DNA from: Granulosicoccus sp947495035
GTDB lineage: Bacteria > Pseudomonadota > Gammaproteobacteria > Granulosicoccales > Granulosicoccaceae
NCBI RefSeq assembly: GCF_050589605.1
Contig: NZ_JBNGOO010000008.1
Direction: 5' to 3' (one strand)
DNA: 64,000 nucleotides
Shown in pieces: positions 35,685 through 45,309 of the stretch. The notes below the pieces were generated by a model. That model ran no database searches, was not told the DNA's origin, and saw nothing but the letters and a program-made list of their open reading frames with translations. The position numbers and the translations under genes are program-made. Each line of letters opens with the position of its first letter. Position 1 is the stretch's first letter.

Positions 35685-36794
35685 ATGCCGCTTTCACGTT
35701 ATGAAGAGGAGGTGCAGGCGGGCATACTTGCCCCCGATGCAGAGCAGCGAGCCGTCATGCTGCGGCTGGAGGCCATTGGTGATGAGCTGATCAGGCGACG
35801 TGCCTGGCGCGAACCGTCCCGTTCCCTGTTTGCGCGCTGGATCAAGCCGACGGACAATCAGGTACACGGAGTGCGTGGACTGTATCTGTGGGGCGGAGTG
35901 GGGCGCGGCAAGACACATCTGTGCGATCTGTTTTTCGAGGCATTGCCGCTGGAGCGCAAGATACGTCTGCATTTCCACCGCTTCATGCAGCAGATTCACA
36001 CCGATCTGCGCGCCCTGGAAGGGGTCGAGGATCCGCTGGATCGGGTGGCGGACGACTGGGCGTCACGGGCCAGGCTGCTGTTGCTGGATGAGATCCACGT
36101 CAATGACATCACGGACGCCATGCTGTTGGGTGGGCTGCTCACCGCCCTGTTCAAGCGCGGCGTGACCCTGGTCACGACTTCCAATGTGGCCCCGGAAGGG
36201 CTGTATCGTGATGGCTTGCAGCGGGCGCGATTTCTACCCGCGATAGCGCAGATCTGCAATCATACCGAGGTGCTCGAGATGGTTGGCGTGACGGATTACC
36301 GTCTGCGGCATCTGCAGACCCAGCCGATCTACACGGTCAGCCCGTTTACCGACGGCAGGGCACCGACCCGTACACGGCAGATCATGCAGTCGCACTTCGA
36401 CCAACTGAGTACGACAGCCGACTCTACCGCCACGGCAATCACGCTCAATGGTCGGGAAATTCCGGTGAAGGGGGTATCAGCTGACCTGGCGTGGTTCGAC
36501 TTCGACACCTTGTGCAATACGCCGCGGTCCACCGCTGACTACATCGAGATCGCCAGTCGCTATCGAACGGTCATGATCAGCGACGTACCGGTCATGGACA
36601 GCCGGACCGATGATGCCGCGCGACGGTTCGTGAATCTCGTGGATGAATTCTACGATCGGCATACCAAGCTGATCGTTTCTGCTGAAGCCCGAGCGGACCA
36701 GCTGTATACCGGGTCGCGACTGGCGTTCGAATTCGAGCGAGCGGCCAGCCGCTTGTTCGAGATGCAGAGTTCGGAGTATCTGGCGACAGAATGA
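35685..36794 (+). CDS. zapE: cell division ATPase ZapE (AFG1-like)
   Basis: AFG1-family P-loop ATPase of 369 residues, the standard ZapE length. Walker A is GGVGRGKT at 70-77, Walker B is LLLLDE at 131-136, and the family-specific LHFHRFMQQIH and TLVTTSNVAPEGLYRDGLQR motifs are present. ZapE associates with FtsZ at constriction and is linked to growth at high temperature or low oxygen in E. coli. It follows the PilZ gene by 8 bp, so it is probably co-transcribed with the MotA-like and PilZ genes. Confidence 0.93.
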   Translation: MPLSRYEEEVQAGILAPDAEQRAVMLRLEAIGDELIRRRAWREPSRSLFARWIKPTDNQVHGVRGLYLWGGVGRGKTHLCDLFFEALPLERKIRLHFHRFMQQIHTDLRALEGVEDPLDRVADDWASRARLLLLDEIHVNDITDAMLLGGLLTALFKRGVTLVTTSNVAPEGLYRDGLQRARFLPAIAQICNHTEVLEMVGVTDYRLRHLQTQPIYTVSPFTDGRAPTRTRQIMQSHFDQLSTTADSTATAITLNGREIPVKGVSADLAWFDFDTLCNTPRSTADYIEIASRYRTVMISDVPVMDSRTDDAARRFVNLVDEFYDRHTKLIVSAEARADQLYTGSRLAFEFERAASRLFEMQSSEYLATE

Positions 36795-36835
36795 CCCTGA
36801 ATGCAAAGTGCTGCCGAATCTGCCGGGATCCTCGG

Positions 36836-36866
36836 GGGGAGCGCCCGGCCGTTTCGAAGCGCCCCC
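36836..36866. terminator. imperfect GC-rich hairpin between zapE and typA
   Basis: GGGG-A-GCGC (36836-36844) can pair with GCGC-CCCC (36859-36866) with one bulged A and a 14-nt loop, in the 145-bp gap between two convergent genes. There is no T tract, so it is a weak candidate for a bidirectional terminator. Confidence 0.3.
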
Positions 36867-36939
36867 TGATCAGTTGCGCAGAGCAGGGGCGAGTGGTCCG
36901 GGGCTGGCCAGCAGCCAGCTCCGGATCGCAGGCGAGAAC

Positions 36940-38766
36940 TCAGCTGGCCTTGGGCTGGCGTGAGACGCGCTTTCGATCATTCTCGGTCAGATGTTTCTTG
37001 CGTACCCGGATCGATTCCGGCGTGACTTCCACCAGTTCATCGTCATCGATGAATTCGAGCGCCTGTTCCAGGCTCATGTCGATGAATGGCGTGAGCTGGA
37101 TGTTCTCATCCGTACCTGACGCCCGTACGTTGGTCAGTTGCTTGCCCTTCAGGCAGTTGACGGTCAGGTCGTTGTCACGCGAGTGAATGCCGATGACCTG
37201 GCCTTCGTAGACCTGCACATTGGCGTCGACGATCAACTTGCCGCGTTCCTGCAGGTTCCACAGAGCGAAGCCCGATGCCTTGCCCGTGCCGTTGGAAATC
37301 ATCACGCCATTGCGACGTGAGCCGATATTCAGATTCAGCTGTGGGCCGTAATGATCGAACACCGAGTAGATCAGGCCGGTACCGGAGGTTGCTGTCAGGA
37401 ATTCGGTGCGAAAGCCGATCATGCCGCGAGCCGGGGCAACGTAGTCCAGACGGACGCGACCCTTGCCATCGGGAACCATGTCCTTCAGCTCGGCACGACG
37501 CTCCCCCATCTTCTCCATGATGGCACCCTGATGCTGTTCTTCCACATCAATGGTGATCTGCTCATAGGGCTCTTCGGTCTTGCCGTCTTCGCCCTTGCGC
37601 GTGATGACGATGGGGCGACCCACACCGATTTCGTAGCCTTCGCGACGCATGTTCTCGATCAGTACGGACAGATGCAGTTCGCCGCGACCGGAGACTTTGA
37701 AGGTTTCACCCTGTTCGGTGCGTTCAACGCGCAACGCAACGTTGTGCAGCAGTTCTGTCTGCAGGCGATCCCAGATGTTGCGGCTGGTGACGTACTTGCC
37801 TTCCTTGCCGGCGAACGGTGAGCTGTTGGGCTGGAACATCATGCTGATGGTGGGTTCATCCACGGTCAGGGGCGTCATGGCTTCGACATGGGCCGGATCA
37901 CACAGTGTGTCGGAGATGTTCAGCTTGTCGATACCCGTGATGCAGACGATGTCGCCAGCCTGTGCCAGTTCGGTCGGGACGCGTTCCAGGCCATGGAAGC
38001 CCAGTACCTGCAGCACCTTTGCCGAGCGCTGACTGGCGTCGGCACTGACCACGCGCACCTGCTGGTTGGGGCGCAGCTGGCCACGCTGGATGCGCGCGAT
38101 ACCGATGACACCTACGTAGCTGTTGTAGTCCAGTGAACTGATGCGCATCTGCAGAGGGCCGTCCGTATCGACATCAGGAGCCGGCACTTCCTCGATGATG
38201 GTCTCGAACAGCGGTGTCATGTCGCCTTCGGTAACGGTGGGTTCCAGGCCCGCATAGCCGTTGACCGCCGAGGCATAGACCACCGGAAAATCCAGTTGCT
38301 CGTCAGTGGCGCCCAGGTTGTCGAACAGCTCGAAGGTCTGATCCAGAGCCCAGTCCGGGCGCGCGCCTTCGCGGTCGATCTTGTTGATGACGACGATGGG
38401 TCGGAAACCCATGGCGAATGCCTTCTGGGTGACAAAGCGCGTCTGTGGCATCGGACCTTCGGCGGCATCGACCAGCAGCAGAACCGAATCGACCATACTC
38501 AGTACACGTTCAACCTCGCCACCGAAATCGGCGTGGCCCGGGGTGTCGACGATGTTGATGCGGTAGTCGTTCCAGCGAATGGCCGTGTTCTTGGACAGAA
38601 TGGTGATGCCGCGTTCCTTCTCGATCGCGTTGGAGTCCATCATTCGTTCGGTCTGCTCCTTGCGCATGTCCAGCGTGCCGGACTGCTGCAGGAGCTTGTC
38701 TACCAGAGTGGTCTTGCCATGGTCGACGTGGGCGATGATGGCAATGTTGCGGAGTTTCTGAATCAC
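36940..38766 (-). CDS. typA: ribosome-associated GTPase BipA/TypA
   Basis: Translational GTPase of 608 residues acting on the ribosome in 50S assembly and stress adaptation. G1 is AHVDHGKTT, the switch region is RGITILSKNTA, G3 is DTPGHADFGGEVERVL, G4 is NKIDR, and the C-terminal BipA-specific part includes RGMIGFRTEFLTATSGTG. I start at the GTG at 38766, which aligns with the E. coli N-terminus (M-I-E-K-L-R-N) and has an AAGGA SD 8 nt upstream; an ATG at 38787 is in frame but adds seven residues without homology. The gene converges on zapE. Confidence 0.95.
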   Translation of the reverse strand: MIQKLRNIAIIAHVDHGKTTLVDKLLQQSGTLDMRKEQTERMMDSNAIEKERGITILSKNTAIRWNDYRINIVDTPGHADFGGEVERVLSMVDSVLLLVDAAEGPMPQTRFVTQKAFAMGFRPIVVINKIDREGARPDWALDQTFELFDNLGATDEQLDFPVVYASAVNGYAGLEPTVTEGDMTPLFETIIEEVPAPDVDTDGPLQMRISSLDYNSYVGVIGIARIQRGQLRPNQQVRVVSADASQRSAKVLQVLGFHGLERVPTELAQAGDIVCITGIDKLNISDTLCDPAHVEAMTPLTVDEPTISMMFQPNSSPFAGKEGKYVTSRNIWDRLQTELLHNVALRVERTEQGETFKVSGRGELHLSVLIENMRREGYEIGVGRPIVITRKGEDGKTEEPYEQITIDVEEQHQGAIMEKMGERRAELKDMVPDGKGRVRLDYVAPARGMIGFRTEFLTATSGTGLIYSVFDHYGPQLNLNIGSRRNGVMISNGTGKASGFALWNLQERGKLIVDANVQVYEGQVIGIHSRDNDLTVNCLKGKQLTNVRASGTDENIQLTPFIDMSLEQALEFIDDDELVEVTPESIRVRKKHLTENDRKRVSRQPKAS

Positions 38767-39200
38767 GGGTAAAGTCCTTCGGTGCACGGCTGGCGCGGCT
38801 GTCAGTCACCCGTTTTTCAGGGTGTTACAAACGATTATGGGGATGCGCATCAACTGTACGGGGTGCGCAGACTATAGATAACGCACCAGTATAACGGACC
38901 TTCGGCCGATTCGGGTGCCGGCTGGTCAACACTACGGTGCCGTACATCTCCTATTGAGACCTGCCTGGCGGGTGTGCTCTGGTGACGACAGATTCATGGC
39001 GCACAAACCGTGCCAGAGCGTTCGTCAATACCCGGAACTGGCCCGTCCCCCCACGTTTCACCTTGTCCTGCCGTGGCAGACCCCGTGCCGTGACATCCGG
39101 CACGAGGTTCTTGCGACGACATGGGGCAGCTAGCCGGTAGCCTGCCACTCGGGGGCAGGCCTGTTCGCGCGCGATTGACCGTTCAGGCGCGTAGCCGGGC
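38767..39200. other. 434-bp intergenic region with two strong hairpins
   Basis: No convincing gene lies here; the short frames have no family features. Two perfect 7-bp stems with 7-nt loops occur at 39084-39104 (CGTGCCG/CGGCACG) and 39140-39160 (GCCTGCC/GGCAGGC). Both are downstream of the dddD stop and upstream of typA on the minus strand, so they may end or attenuate dddD transcription although neither has a T tract. The typA promoter should also be here; TATACT- and TATAGT-like -10 elements can be seen on the minus strand near 38870-38895, without a clear -35. Confidence 0.4.
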
Positions 39201-41714
39201 TCAGCTGGGCAGGTATTCCCGGCTCCAGCTGTCACTGATCGTGCCGTTGGCCAGCAATTCTTCGATACGCTCGTCCTCGTAGCCGAGTTCCTGCAGGATA
39301 CTGCGAGTGGAGGCGCCGTACTTCTCGGCCGGTGGCAATGCCAGTACGCGCCCGCGCAATGGACGTACCGCATAGGGGTCCAGTTGCGTTACCGTGTGGC
39401 CACTGGGGTGATCCTCGTAGACGGAAAAGGAATAGCTGCCGCGATCAGTGCCCGGGTGCCCGTCAGTCGGCCGGCTGTTGTAGGTACGGATGGTGTCGAT
39501 GTTCTCGCAGATGGCTGCCCCGATATCGGCATTCTGCAGCCGTTCAACCCAGTCCTCGGCACGGGCAGTCATGAAGGTCTCTGCGAGAAAGGCTGCGCGA
39601 TCTTCCACTGGAATGGATGCAAAGCCTTGCAGGCCTTCCACCTGTTCGAAGCGCTCGGTGTCGCTCTCATAGGCGCTGAGCAGCAGGAAGGTGTCGGAGG
39701 AGGTGTAGTAGAAGCGGGACAGATCGTCATAGCCCACCACCTCGCGACCCGCTGGTTCATCAAACAGCTTGCGCTTGCCGAAATCGAAACAGAAGGGCAT
39801 CTGCGCCAGGCCGCTGAGTGCGGACAGAGAGGTGCGTGGTCGTCCGGTACGACCGGTCTTGAGCTTCTGGTAGAGGGCCGTGGCCACACCCAGTGCGCCG
39901 CCGAACCCGCACATGACATCGATGGTGCCGACATGGGCGTGCTCTTCCGGAGTCTCCATGGATCCGCCGAAGCGCGTCATGATGCCGGTGGTCGCCTGTA
40001 CCAGGTCGTCGTAACCCAGATAGCCGCTGCGTGGCCCTTCGCGCGGACCGCTGAAGCAATCGAGCTTGCAGAAGATCGCATCGGGATTGAGTTTCTCGAG
40101 TGATTCGAGGTCCAGTCCCATGGCTCTTACCTGCCTGTCGGGCGCGTTCCAGACAATGACATCGGCCGTCTTGACCAGTTCCTCGAATATGTCACGCCCT
40201 TCCGGCGAGCTGATGTCGGCCAGCAGGGAGCGCTTGCCGCGCATGTGAGACAGGCCGAAGATGACCGTGTTCCAGCAATCGTAGGTGGGTGTGGATGGAT
40301 CCAGCTTGATGACTTCGGCGCCGAATCTTGCCAGATAGGCAGCTGAGTGCGGCCCTGCGATGACATTGCACAGATCCAGTACGCGGACACCGTCCAGCCA
40401 GCCGTCGCGTGCATTCTTTTCCCGGACGCGCGGCAGTTTGGTCTCCATGGCGGACAGAGACTTCAGGGCGTGTTCGAAGGAGACATGACGGCGTGGCGTC
40501 GGATGGATCATCTGCGCACTGCTCTCTTCGAGCCACACGATGGGGCCGGGCTGGATCATCGTGCCGAACTCGGGGTCTTCCACCTCGACCATCAGGCCAG
40601 CGGTTTCGGCATGATCATCGTTGATCCACTCCTGCAGCCAGCGATGCGGTGCACCGGGGAACTTGCCCCGACCGAAGATGCGCTCCCATTCCTTGGAGGT
40701 GCGTGTCATGAAGACGGCCTTCATGCGCTCGGCAATCAGGTCCGCCCACTCCTTGGGCAGTGGGTAGACACCCAGAGACACGTCCGACTTCCATTCACTG
40801 ACGGGCAGATAGGTATCCTCTTCCTCTGTCAGGCCTTCCTCGACGAGCTCATCATAGAGTCCGAGCGTCTGCAGACAGCGCTTGGCATGCTGCTTGTGAC
40901 TGGGGCAGACGACATAGAACATTCGTCCATCCTTGCATTTGTAACTGCGATAGAAGGGGTCGAGCAGCTCCTGCAGGTCTTCGTAACCGAGGTTCATCGG
41001 CAGCCCTTCGGTGCGCCGGCGTTCGATTTCCTGTTCGCGCTGCGTCTTGTAACGCTCGGGATAGTTGTCGATCTTGATCGAGTTGTAGCACAGCCCTTCC
41101 ATCACGGCAGCAGCCAGAGGCACTTCGATCTGGTCACCCAGTCCCGTGCGCTCGCGGGCCTGCAGTGCCAGTACGGTCGCCGAGGCAGCCAGCATGGTGC
41201 CATAGGCAGATGACAGGGGCAGTGGAGAAAATGACGGGTTGATTCCCATGAGTACACGGTTCAGGCCCATGTCGGTGAAGACGCCCGAGTTGGCAGCAAT
41301 CACGCTTTCGTAGGCACGCCATTCCCGGCGCAATTCATCGTTCGAGGCAAACCCGGGAATGGATATCGTGATCAGTTCCGGCCGTTCGCGGCGCAGCTCG
41401 TTGAAATCGATGCCGAGCCTGGACATGACGCCAGGCCGGAAACTCTCGACCACGATATCCGTCTCTTCGATGAGTGCCAGGGCATTCTCCAGCCCTTGTG
41501 GCGTTTTCAGGTCGAGACTGATGCTCAGCTTGTTGCGGTTGAGCGTGGCATTGGCAGGACTATCCCACAATGGCCCTCCCGGCGGATCGATGTGTATCAC
41601 GGTTGCGCCGAAATCGGCCAGAATCATCGCTACCGCCGGGCCCGCCATGTACTGACCGAAGTCAACGACCTTGACACCGGCAAGCGGAAGTGGAGCTCTT
41701 GTATTATCAGCCAT
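39201..41714 (-). CDS. dddD: DMSP CoA-transferase/lyase DddD (double class III CoA-transferase)
   Basis: Cytosolic enzyme of 837 residues made of two fused CaiB/BaiF domains (about 8-400 and 440-837). This is the length and layout of DddD, which converts DMSP and acetyl-CoA to DMS and 3-hydroxypropionyl-CoA. The second domain has the catalytic Asp of class III CoA-transferases in GTIDVMCGFGGAL (D599), close to the reported Asp602 of Marinomonas DddD. In the first domain the equivalent segment (SPLPLSSAYGTML) has Ser, so that half is probably non-catalytic, as in DddD. The ATG has an AGGAAG SD. A BCCT transporter gene lies 41 bp upstream and GMC dehydrogenase and LysR genes beyond, matching known ddd clusters. 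Another tandem CaiB fusion is the main alternative, but the context argues against it. Confidence 0.85.
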   Translation of the reverse strand: MADNTRAPLPLAGVKVVDFGQYMAGPAVAMILADFGATVIHIDPPGGPLWDSPANATLNRNKLSISLDLKTPQGLENALALIEETDIVVESFRPGVMSRLGIDFNELRRERPELITISIPGFASNDELRREWRAYESVIAANSGVFTDMGLNRVLMGINPSFSPLPLSSAYGTMLAASATVLALQARERTGLGDQIEVPLAAAVMEGLCYNSIKIDNYPERYKTQREQEIERRRTEGLPMNLGYEDLQELLDPFYRSYKCKDGRMFYVVCPSHKQHAKRCLQTLGLYDELVEEGLTEEEDTYLPVSEWKSDVSLGVYPLPKEWADLIAERMKAVFMTRTSKEWERIFGRGKFPGAPHRWLQEWINDDHAETAGLMVEVEDPEFGTMIQPGPIVWLEESSAQMIHPTPRRHVSFEHALKSLSAMETKLPRVREKNARDGWLDGVRVLDLCNVIAGPHSAAYLARFGAEVIKLDPSTPTYDCWNTVIFGLSHMRGKRSLLADISSPEGRDIFEELVKTADVIVWNAPDRQVRAMGLDLESLEKLNPDAIFCKLDCFSGPREGPRSGYLGYDDLVQATTGIMTRFGGSMETPEEHAHVGTIDVMCGFGGALGVATALYQKLKTGRTGRPRTSLSALSGLAQMPFCFDFGKRKLFDEPAGREVVGYDDLSRFYYTSSDTFLLLSAYESDTERFEQVEGLQGFASIPVEDRAAFLAETFMTARAEDWVERLQNADIGAAICENIDTIRTYNSRPTDGHPGTDRGSYSFSVYEDHPSGHTVTQLDPYAVRPLRGRVLALPPAEKYGASTRSILQELGYEDERIEELLANGTISDSWSREYLPS

Positions 41715-41755
41715 TGTGGGTCTTCCTGAATCAGTCTGTGGTACGAGCCTGTGCT

Positions 41756-43357
41756 CTAGTTGACGCTCTGCGCGCTGGCAGGTGTGGAGGTGGTTGGTGC
41801 TGGCTGATCATCGATCAGCAGGTGATCATTCTTCGCCTGTTCGCCAAAATCCGCTTTCAGCCAGCGCAGCAGGGACAGCGTCAGAATCACCAGAACCGGG
41901 ATGAGGGGCAGGGCAACCACGATGGTGGACGTCTGTACCGGTTTGAGACCACCCAGCTGAATCAGCACGATGCCGACTGCCGCCAGAATCAGAGCCCAGA
42001 CGATACGGATCACTCGCTTGGGTTCCTGGTAGCCGGACAACTTGCGGGAGGTGACAGAGGCCAGTACATAGGCAGCGGAATCCAGCGTGGTGGCCAGGAA
42101 GATGAAACACAGCACGATGAACACCACGGTCACCAGACCGGACATCGGCATGGTGTTCAGTATGGCCATGACCGTGGACGGTATGCCCTCGGCGGAGAGA
42201 ATCGCTGATACATCAAGCTTGCCACTGATCTGCAGGTCGAGTGCATAGCCGCCCCAGATGGCAAAGAAGACCCAGCAACCCAGTGAACCCCAGACCAGTT
42301 CGGCCACGATCAGTTCGCGAATGGTACGTCCGCGCGAGATGCGCGCGACGAACAGGCCCATCATCGGTGCATAGGCAATCCACCAGGCCCAGTAGAAGAT
42401 GGTCCAGTCCTGGGGAAAGGTGGAATGGGAAATCGGGTCGGTCCACAGGCTCATGGTGACGAAATTGCTCAGCATCTGACCGATGCCGTTCACCCAGCCG
42501 TTGATCATGAACAGGGCAGGGCCAACGATGGCGGTGAAGACCAGCAACAGGATGGCCAGAATGACATTGGTATCGGACAGTATGCGGATACCCTTGGAAA
42601 GTCCGAACCAGACACTGATGCCGAAGATCATGGTCCAGATGGCGAGAATCGACAGGTCGAGTCCCAGTGAAGGTTCGATGCCCAGCAGTGAGCCGGCCAG
42701 CTTCGACACCAGCGGAATGGCCAGTCCCAGAGAGGTACCGACACCACCGACAACACCGAAGACGACGATCGAGTCCAGGGTGACACCGATCCAACCGTCG
42801 GAATGTCGTCCCAGCACGCCGCGGGCGGCTTCGGACAGACGGACACCGGACTGACGGCGAACGAACATGGAATAGGCAATGGGAATGGCGGGCAGGCAGT
42901 AGAAGGCCCAGGGCGTCAGCCCCCAGTGAAACTGACCATAGGTCAATGCCCACTCGGCAGCTTCTGCGCTCTTGGGTTCAACACCGAACGGAGGGCCGGT
43001 GAAGTAGTAGATGGGCTCTACCCAGGCCCAGTTGACGATGGCAATGCCGATACCACCGCAGAAGATCATGGCGATCCAGCTGAAGTAGGAGAATTCGGGC
43101 GTGTCATCGGGTCCGCCGAGACGTACATTGCCGTATTTGCTCATGGCCAGACCGATCAGGAAGACCACTGCCGAGAAGCCTGCCAGCATGTAAAGCCAGC
43201 CGAACTGGCCGGTGGCAAAGCTGAAGGCAGCGTTGATCATGGCCGGTCCCGATTCGGGAAACAGTATCAGTGGTGCAATGACGGCGGTAAGCACCGTCAT
43301 CGACAGAATGAATACTCTCGGATCCAGGCTATCGCCTGGTTTGGTATGAACGCTCAT
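41756..43357 (-). CDS. dddT: BCCT-family transporter, probable DMSP/betaine importer (DddT-like)
   Basis: Secondary transporter of 533 residues with 12 predicted helices. The BCCT signature region with conserved tryptophans appears as FYWAWWIAYAPMMGLFVARISRGRTIRE (split here as FYWAWWIAYAP and GLFVARISRGRT), and an FSWIAMIFCGGIGIAIVNWAW segment lies in helix 3. These aromatic residues form the quaternary-ammonium/sulfonium box. Uptake is sodium- or proton-coupled. The start has a very strong SD (AAGGAGG). Position 41 bp upstream of dddD makes DMSP the likely substrate, though choline, betaine and carnitine transporters belong to the same family. Confidence 0.8.
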   Translation of the reverse strand: MSVHTKPGDSLDPRVFILSMTVLTAVIAPLILFPESGPAMINAAFSFATGQFGWLYMLAGFSAVVFLIGLAMSKYGNVRLGGPDDTPEFSYFSWIAMIFCGGIGIAIVNWAWVEPIYYFTGPPFGVEPKSAEAAEWALTYGQFHWGLTPWAFYCLPAIPIAYSMFVRRQSGVRLSEAARGVLGRHSDGWIGVTLDSIVVFGVVGGVGTSLGLAIPLVSKLAGSLLGIEPSLGLDLSILAIWTMIFGISVWFGLSKGIRILSDTNVILAILLLVFTAIVGPALFMINGWVNGIGQMLSNFVTMSLWTDPISHSTFPQDWTIFYWAWWIAYAPMMGLFVARISRGRTIRELIVAELVWGSLGCWVFFAIWGGYALDLQISGKLDVSAILSAEGIPSTVMAILNTMPMSGLVTVVFIVLCFIFLATTLDSAAYVLASVTSRKLSGYQEPKRVIRIVWALILAAVGIVLIQLGGLKPVQTSTIVVALPLIPVLVILTLSLLRWLKADFGEQAKNDHLLIDDQPAPTTSTPASAQSVN

Positions 43358-43481
43358 TTCTGGTTTTCCTCCTTGGGTGGGTCATGGAACCGATGCGTTG
43401 GTGAAACGCCGGTGGCAAATCGTGGGGTTGTGGGTATCGTTGTGGGTCAATCGTGTGTGGGCGCGATGGCGAACCGGTCAA

Positions 43482-45143
43482 TCAGACCGATTCGCGTATC
43501 CAGCGTGCGGCTTTTTCTGCAATCATCAGCGTGGGCGAATTGGTATTGCCGCTGGTAATGGTCGGCATGACACTGGCATCAACGACGCGCAGACCTTCGA
43601 TGCCGCGCACCTTGAGGCGCTCATCGACAACGGCCATCGGATCACTGGCCGTTCCCATCTTGGCGGTTCCCGCCGGGTGAAAGATCGTATTGGCAATGTC
43701 CCCTGCCAGCTTGGCCAGTTCTTCGTCGGTCTGGAACTGGACACCGGGTTTCCATTCCTGCGGCTTGTACCGGGCCATGGCCGGCTGCGCCACGATCTCG
43801 CGCACTTGGCGCAGACTGTCGGCAGCAACCTGGCGATCATCCTCCGTGCTCAGATAGTTGGGATCGATGGATGGGGCATCCTCGAAGCGGCCTGAATTGA
43901 TGTGTACGCTACCGCGGCTCGAGGGATTGAGATTGCAGACGCTGGCGGTGAATGCCGGAAACGCATGCAGGTCTTCACCAAAGGCGTCCAGGCTGAGAGG
44001 CTGTACATGGTATTCGAGGTTGGCATGCGGTTGCTCCGGGCTTGACCGGGTGAAGGCGCCAAGCTGGCTGGGTGACATGCTCATGGGACCGGATCGCTTC
44101 AGAGCGTACTCCAGACCGATGCAGGCCTTGCCGTACAGACTGTTGGCTATGGTGTTGAGCGTTCGAGTACCTTCGACCTTGAACACGGCGCGTATCTGCA
44201 GGTGGTCCTGCAGATTCTCTCCGACACCGGGTGCGTCGAGCACCACGTCGACACCGTGTGATTGGAGCAGTCTGGCAGGACCGATACCTGACAGTTGCAG
44301 TATCTGTGGGGAACCGATGGCGCCAGCTGACAGGATCACTTCCGATGCTGCGGTTACCGACTGGCTGTGTCCCTTGCGATTCACTACAACTCCGGTGCAG
44401 CGCTGCTGTCCGTTGTCATCGGTGCCGAAGAGCAGGCGTTCGGCCTGGGCACCCGTCCAGACGGTCAGATTCGAGCGATTCCTTATCGGACGCAGAAAGG
44501 CCTTGGCGGTGTTCCAGCGCCAGCCCGATTTCTGGTTGACTTCGAAGTAGCCGACACCGGCATTGTCCCCTGTGTTGAAGTCATCGGTATGTTCGATACC
44601 GGATTCCTGTGCAGCGTCCGCGAAGGCTTCGAGAATCTCCCATCGAAGACGCTGTTTCTCGATGCGCCATTCACCGCCATTGCCGTGAAAGTCCGAGAAC
44701 GGTTGATTGTTGTGACTGGCCGGGTTCGCACCATCGTCCAGTCGGTAGTGGTTTTCATGGGCCATGAAGTCGGGCAAGGCGTGATCCCAGTTCCATTCCG
44801 AATCGTCCAGCAATTCAGCCCAGTGGTCGTAGTCACGTTTCTGACCGCGCATGTAGATCATGCCATTGATGGACGAGCAGCCACCCAGTGTCTTGCCGCG
44901 AGGATAGCGCAGCGTTCTGCCATTGAGCCCTGCACAGGGCCGGGTCTGATAGAGCCAGTCGGTACGTGGATTGCCGATGCAGTAGAGGTAGCCCACCGGG
45001 ATGTGAATCCAGGGATGGTTGTCCTTTGTGCCGGCTTCCAGCAGAAGCACCCGCTTTGACGGATCACTGCTGAGGCGGTTGGCAAGCAGACAACCGGCAG
45101 TGCCGGCTCCGACGATGATGTAGTCAAATGATTCTGGTGACAT
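43482..45143 (-). CDS. GMC-family FAD alcohol dehydrogenase (choline dehydrogenase-like, DddA-like)
   Basis: GMC oxidoreductase of 553 residues. The FAD motif GAGTAG is at 12-17. The GMC signature appears as PRGKTLGGCSSINGMIY (about 80-96). The C-terminal active-site region has NTIFHPAGTAKMG with the conserved His, then SGNTNSPTLMIAEKAA. The ATG at 45143 has AAGGAGAAG upstream. BetA-type enzymes oxidise choline, but close to dddD and dddT a role like DddA, oxidising the 3-hydroxypropionate released from DMSP, fits better. No BetB or DddC aldehyde dehydrogenase gene is adjacent. It is 124 bp upstream of the transporter gene and divergent from a LysR gene. Confidence 0.8.
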   Translation of the reverse strand: MSPESFDYIIVGAGTAGCLLANRLSSDPSKRVLLLEAGTKDNHPWIHIPVGYLYCIGNPRTDWLYQTRPCAGLNGRTLRYPRGKTLGGCSSINGMIYMRGQKRDYDHWAELLDDSEWNWDHALPDFMAHENHYRLDDGANPASHNNQPFSDFHGNGGEWRIEKQRLRWEILEAFADAAQESGIEHTDDFNTGDNAGVGYFEVNQKSGWRWNTAKAFLRPIRNRSNLTVWTGAQAERLLFGTDDNGQQRCTGVVVNRKGHSQSVTAASEVILSAGAIGSPQILQLSGIGPARLLQSHGVDVVLDAPGVGENLQDHLQIRAVFKVEGTRTLNTIANSLYGKACIGLEYALKRSGPMSMSPSQLGAFTRSSPEQPHANLEYHVQPLSLDAFGEDLHAFPAFTASVCNLNPSSRGSVHINSGRFEDAPSIDPNYLSTEDDRQVAADSLRQVREIVAQPAMARYKPQEWKPGVQFQTDEELAKLAGDIANTIFHPAGTAKMGTASDPMAVVDERLKVRGIEGLRVVDASVMPTITSGNTNSPTLMIAEKAARWIRESV

Positions 45144-45309
45144 GGTGTGTCTTCTCCTTGGCAAGCAGCATCCAGCTGGCGATCGGGCAGTTCTGTCAGC
45201 ATCACTGGCAAGCATCGGTGCTGCGCTTGTGGAACTGATCGGCGCACATTACGATCGGGCGTCAAGGAAATCCAATCATGTCGACTGGAAACCATTATAA
45301 TCCTGGCTT

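Noticed and set aside
38951..39373. Open frame of 140 codons upstream of typA on the minus strand
   Set aside because: Cys/Arg/Pro-rich, overlaps the dddD 3' end, and spans two hairpins; not protein-like.
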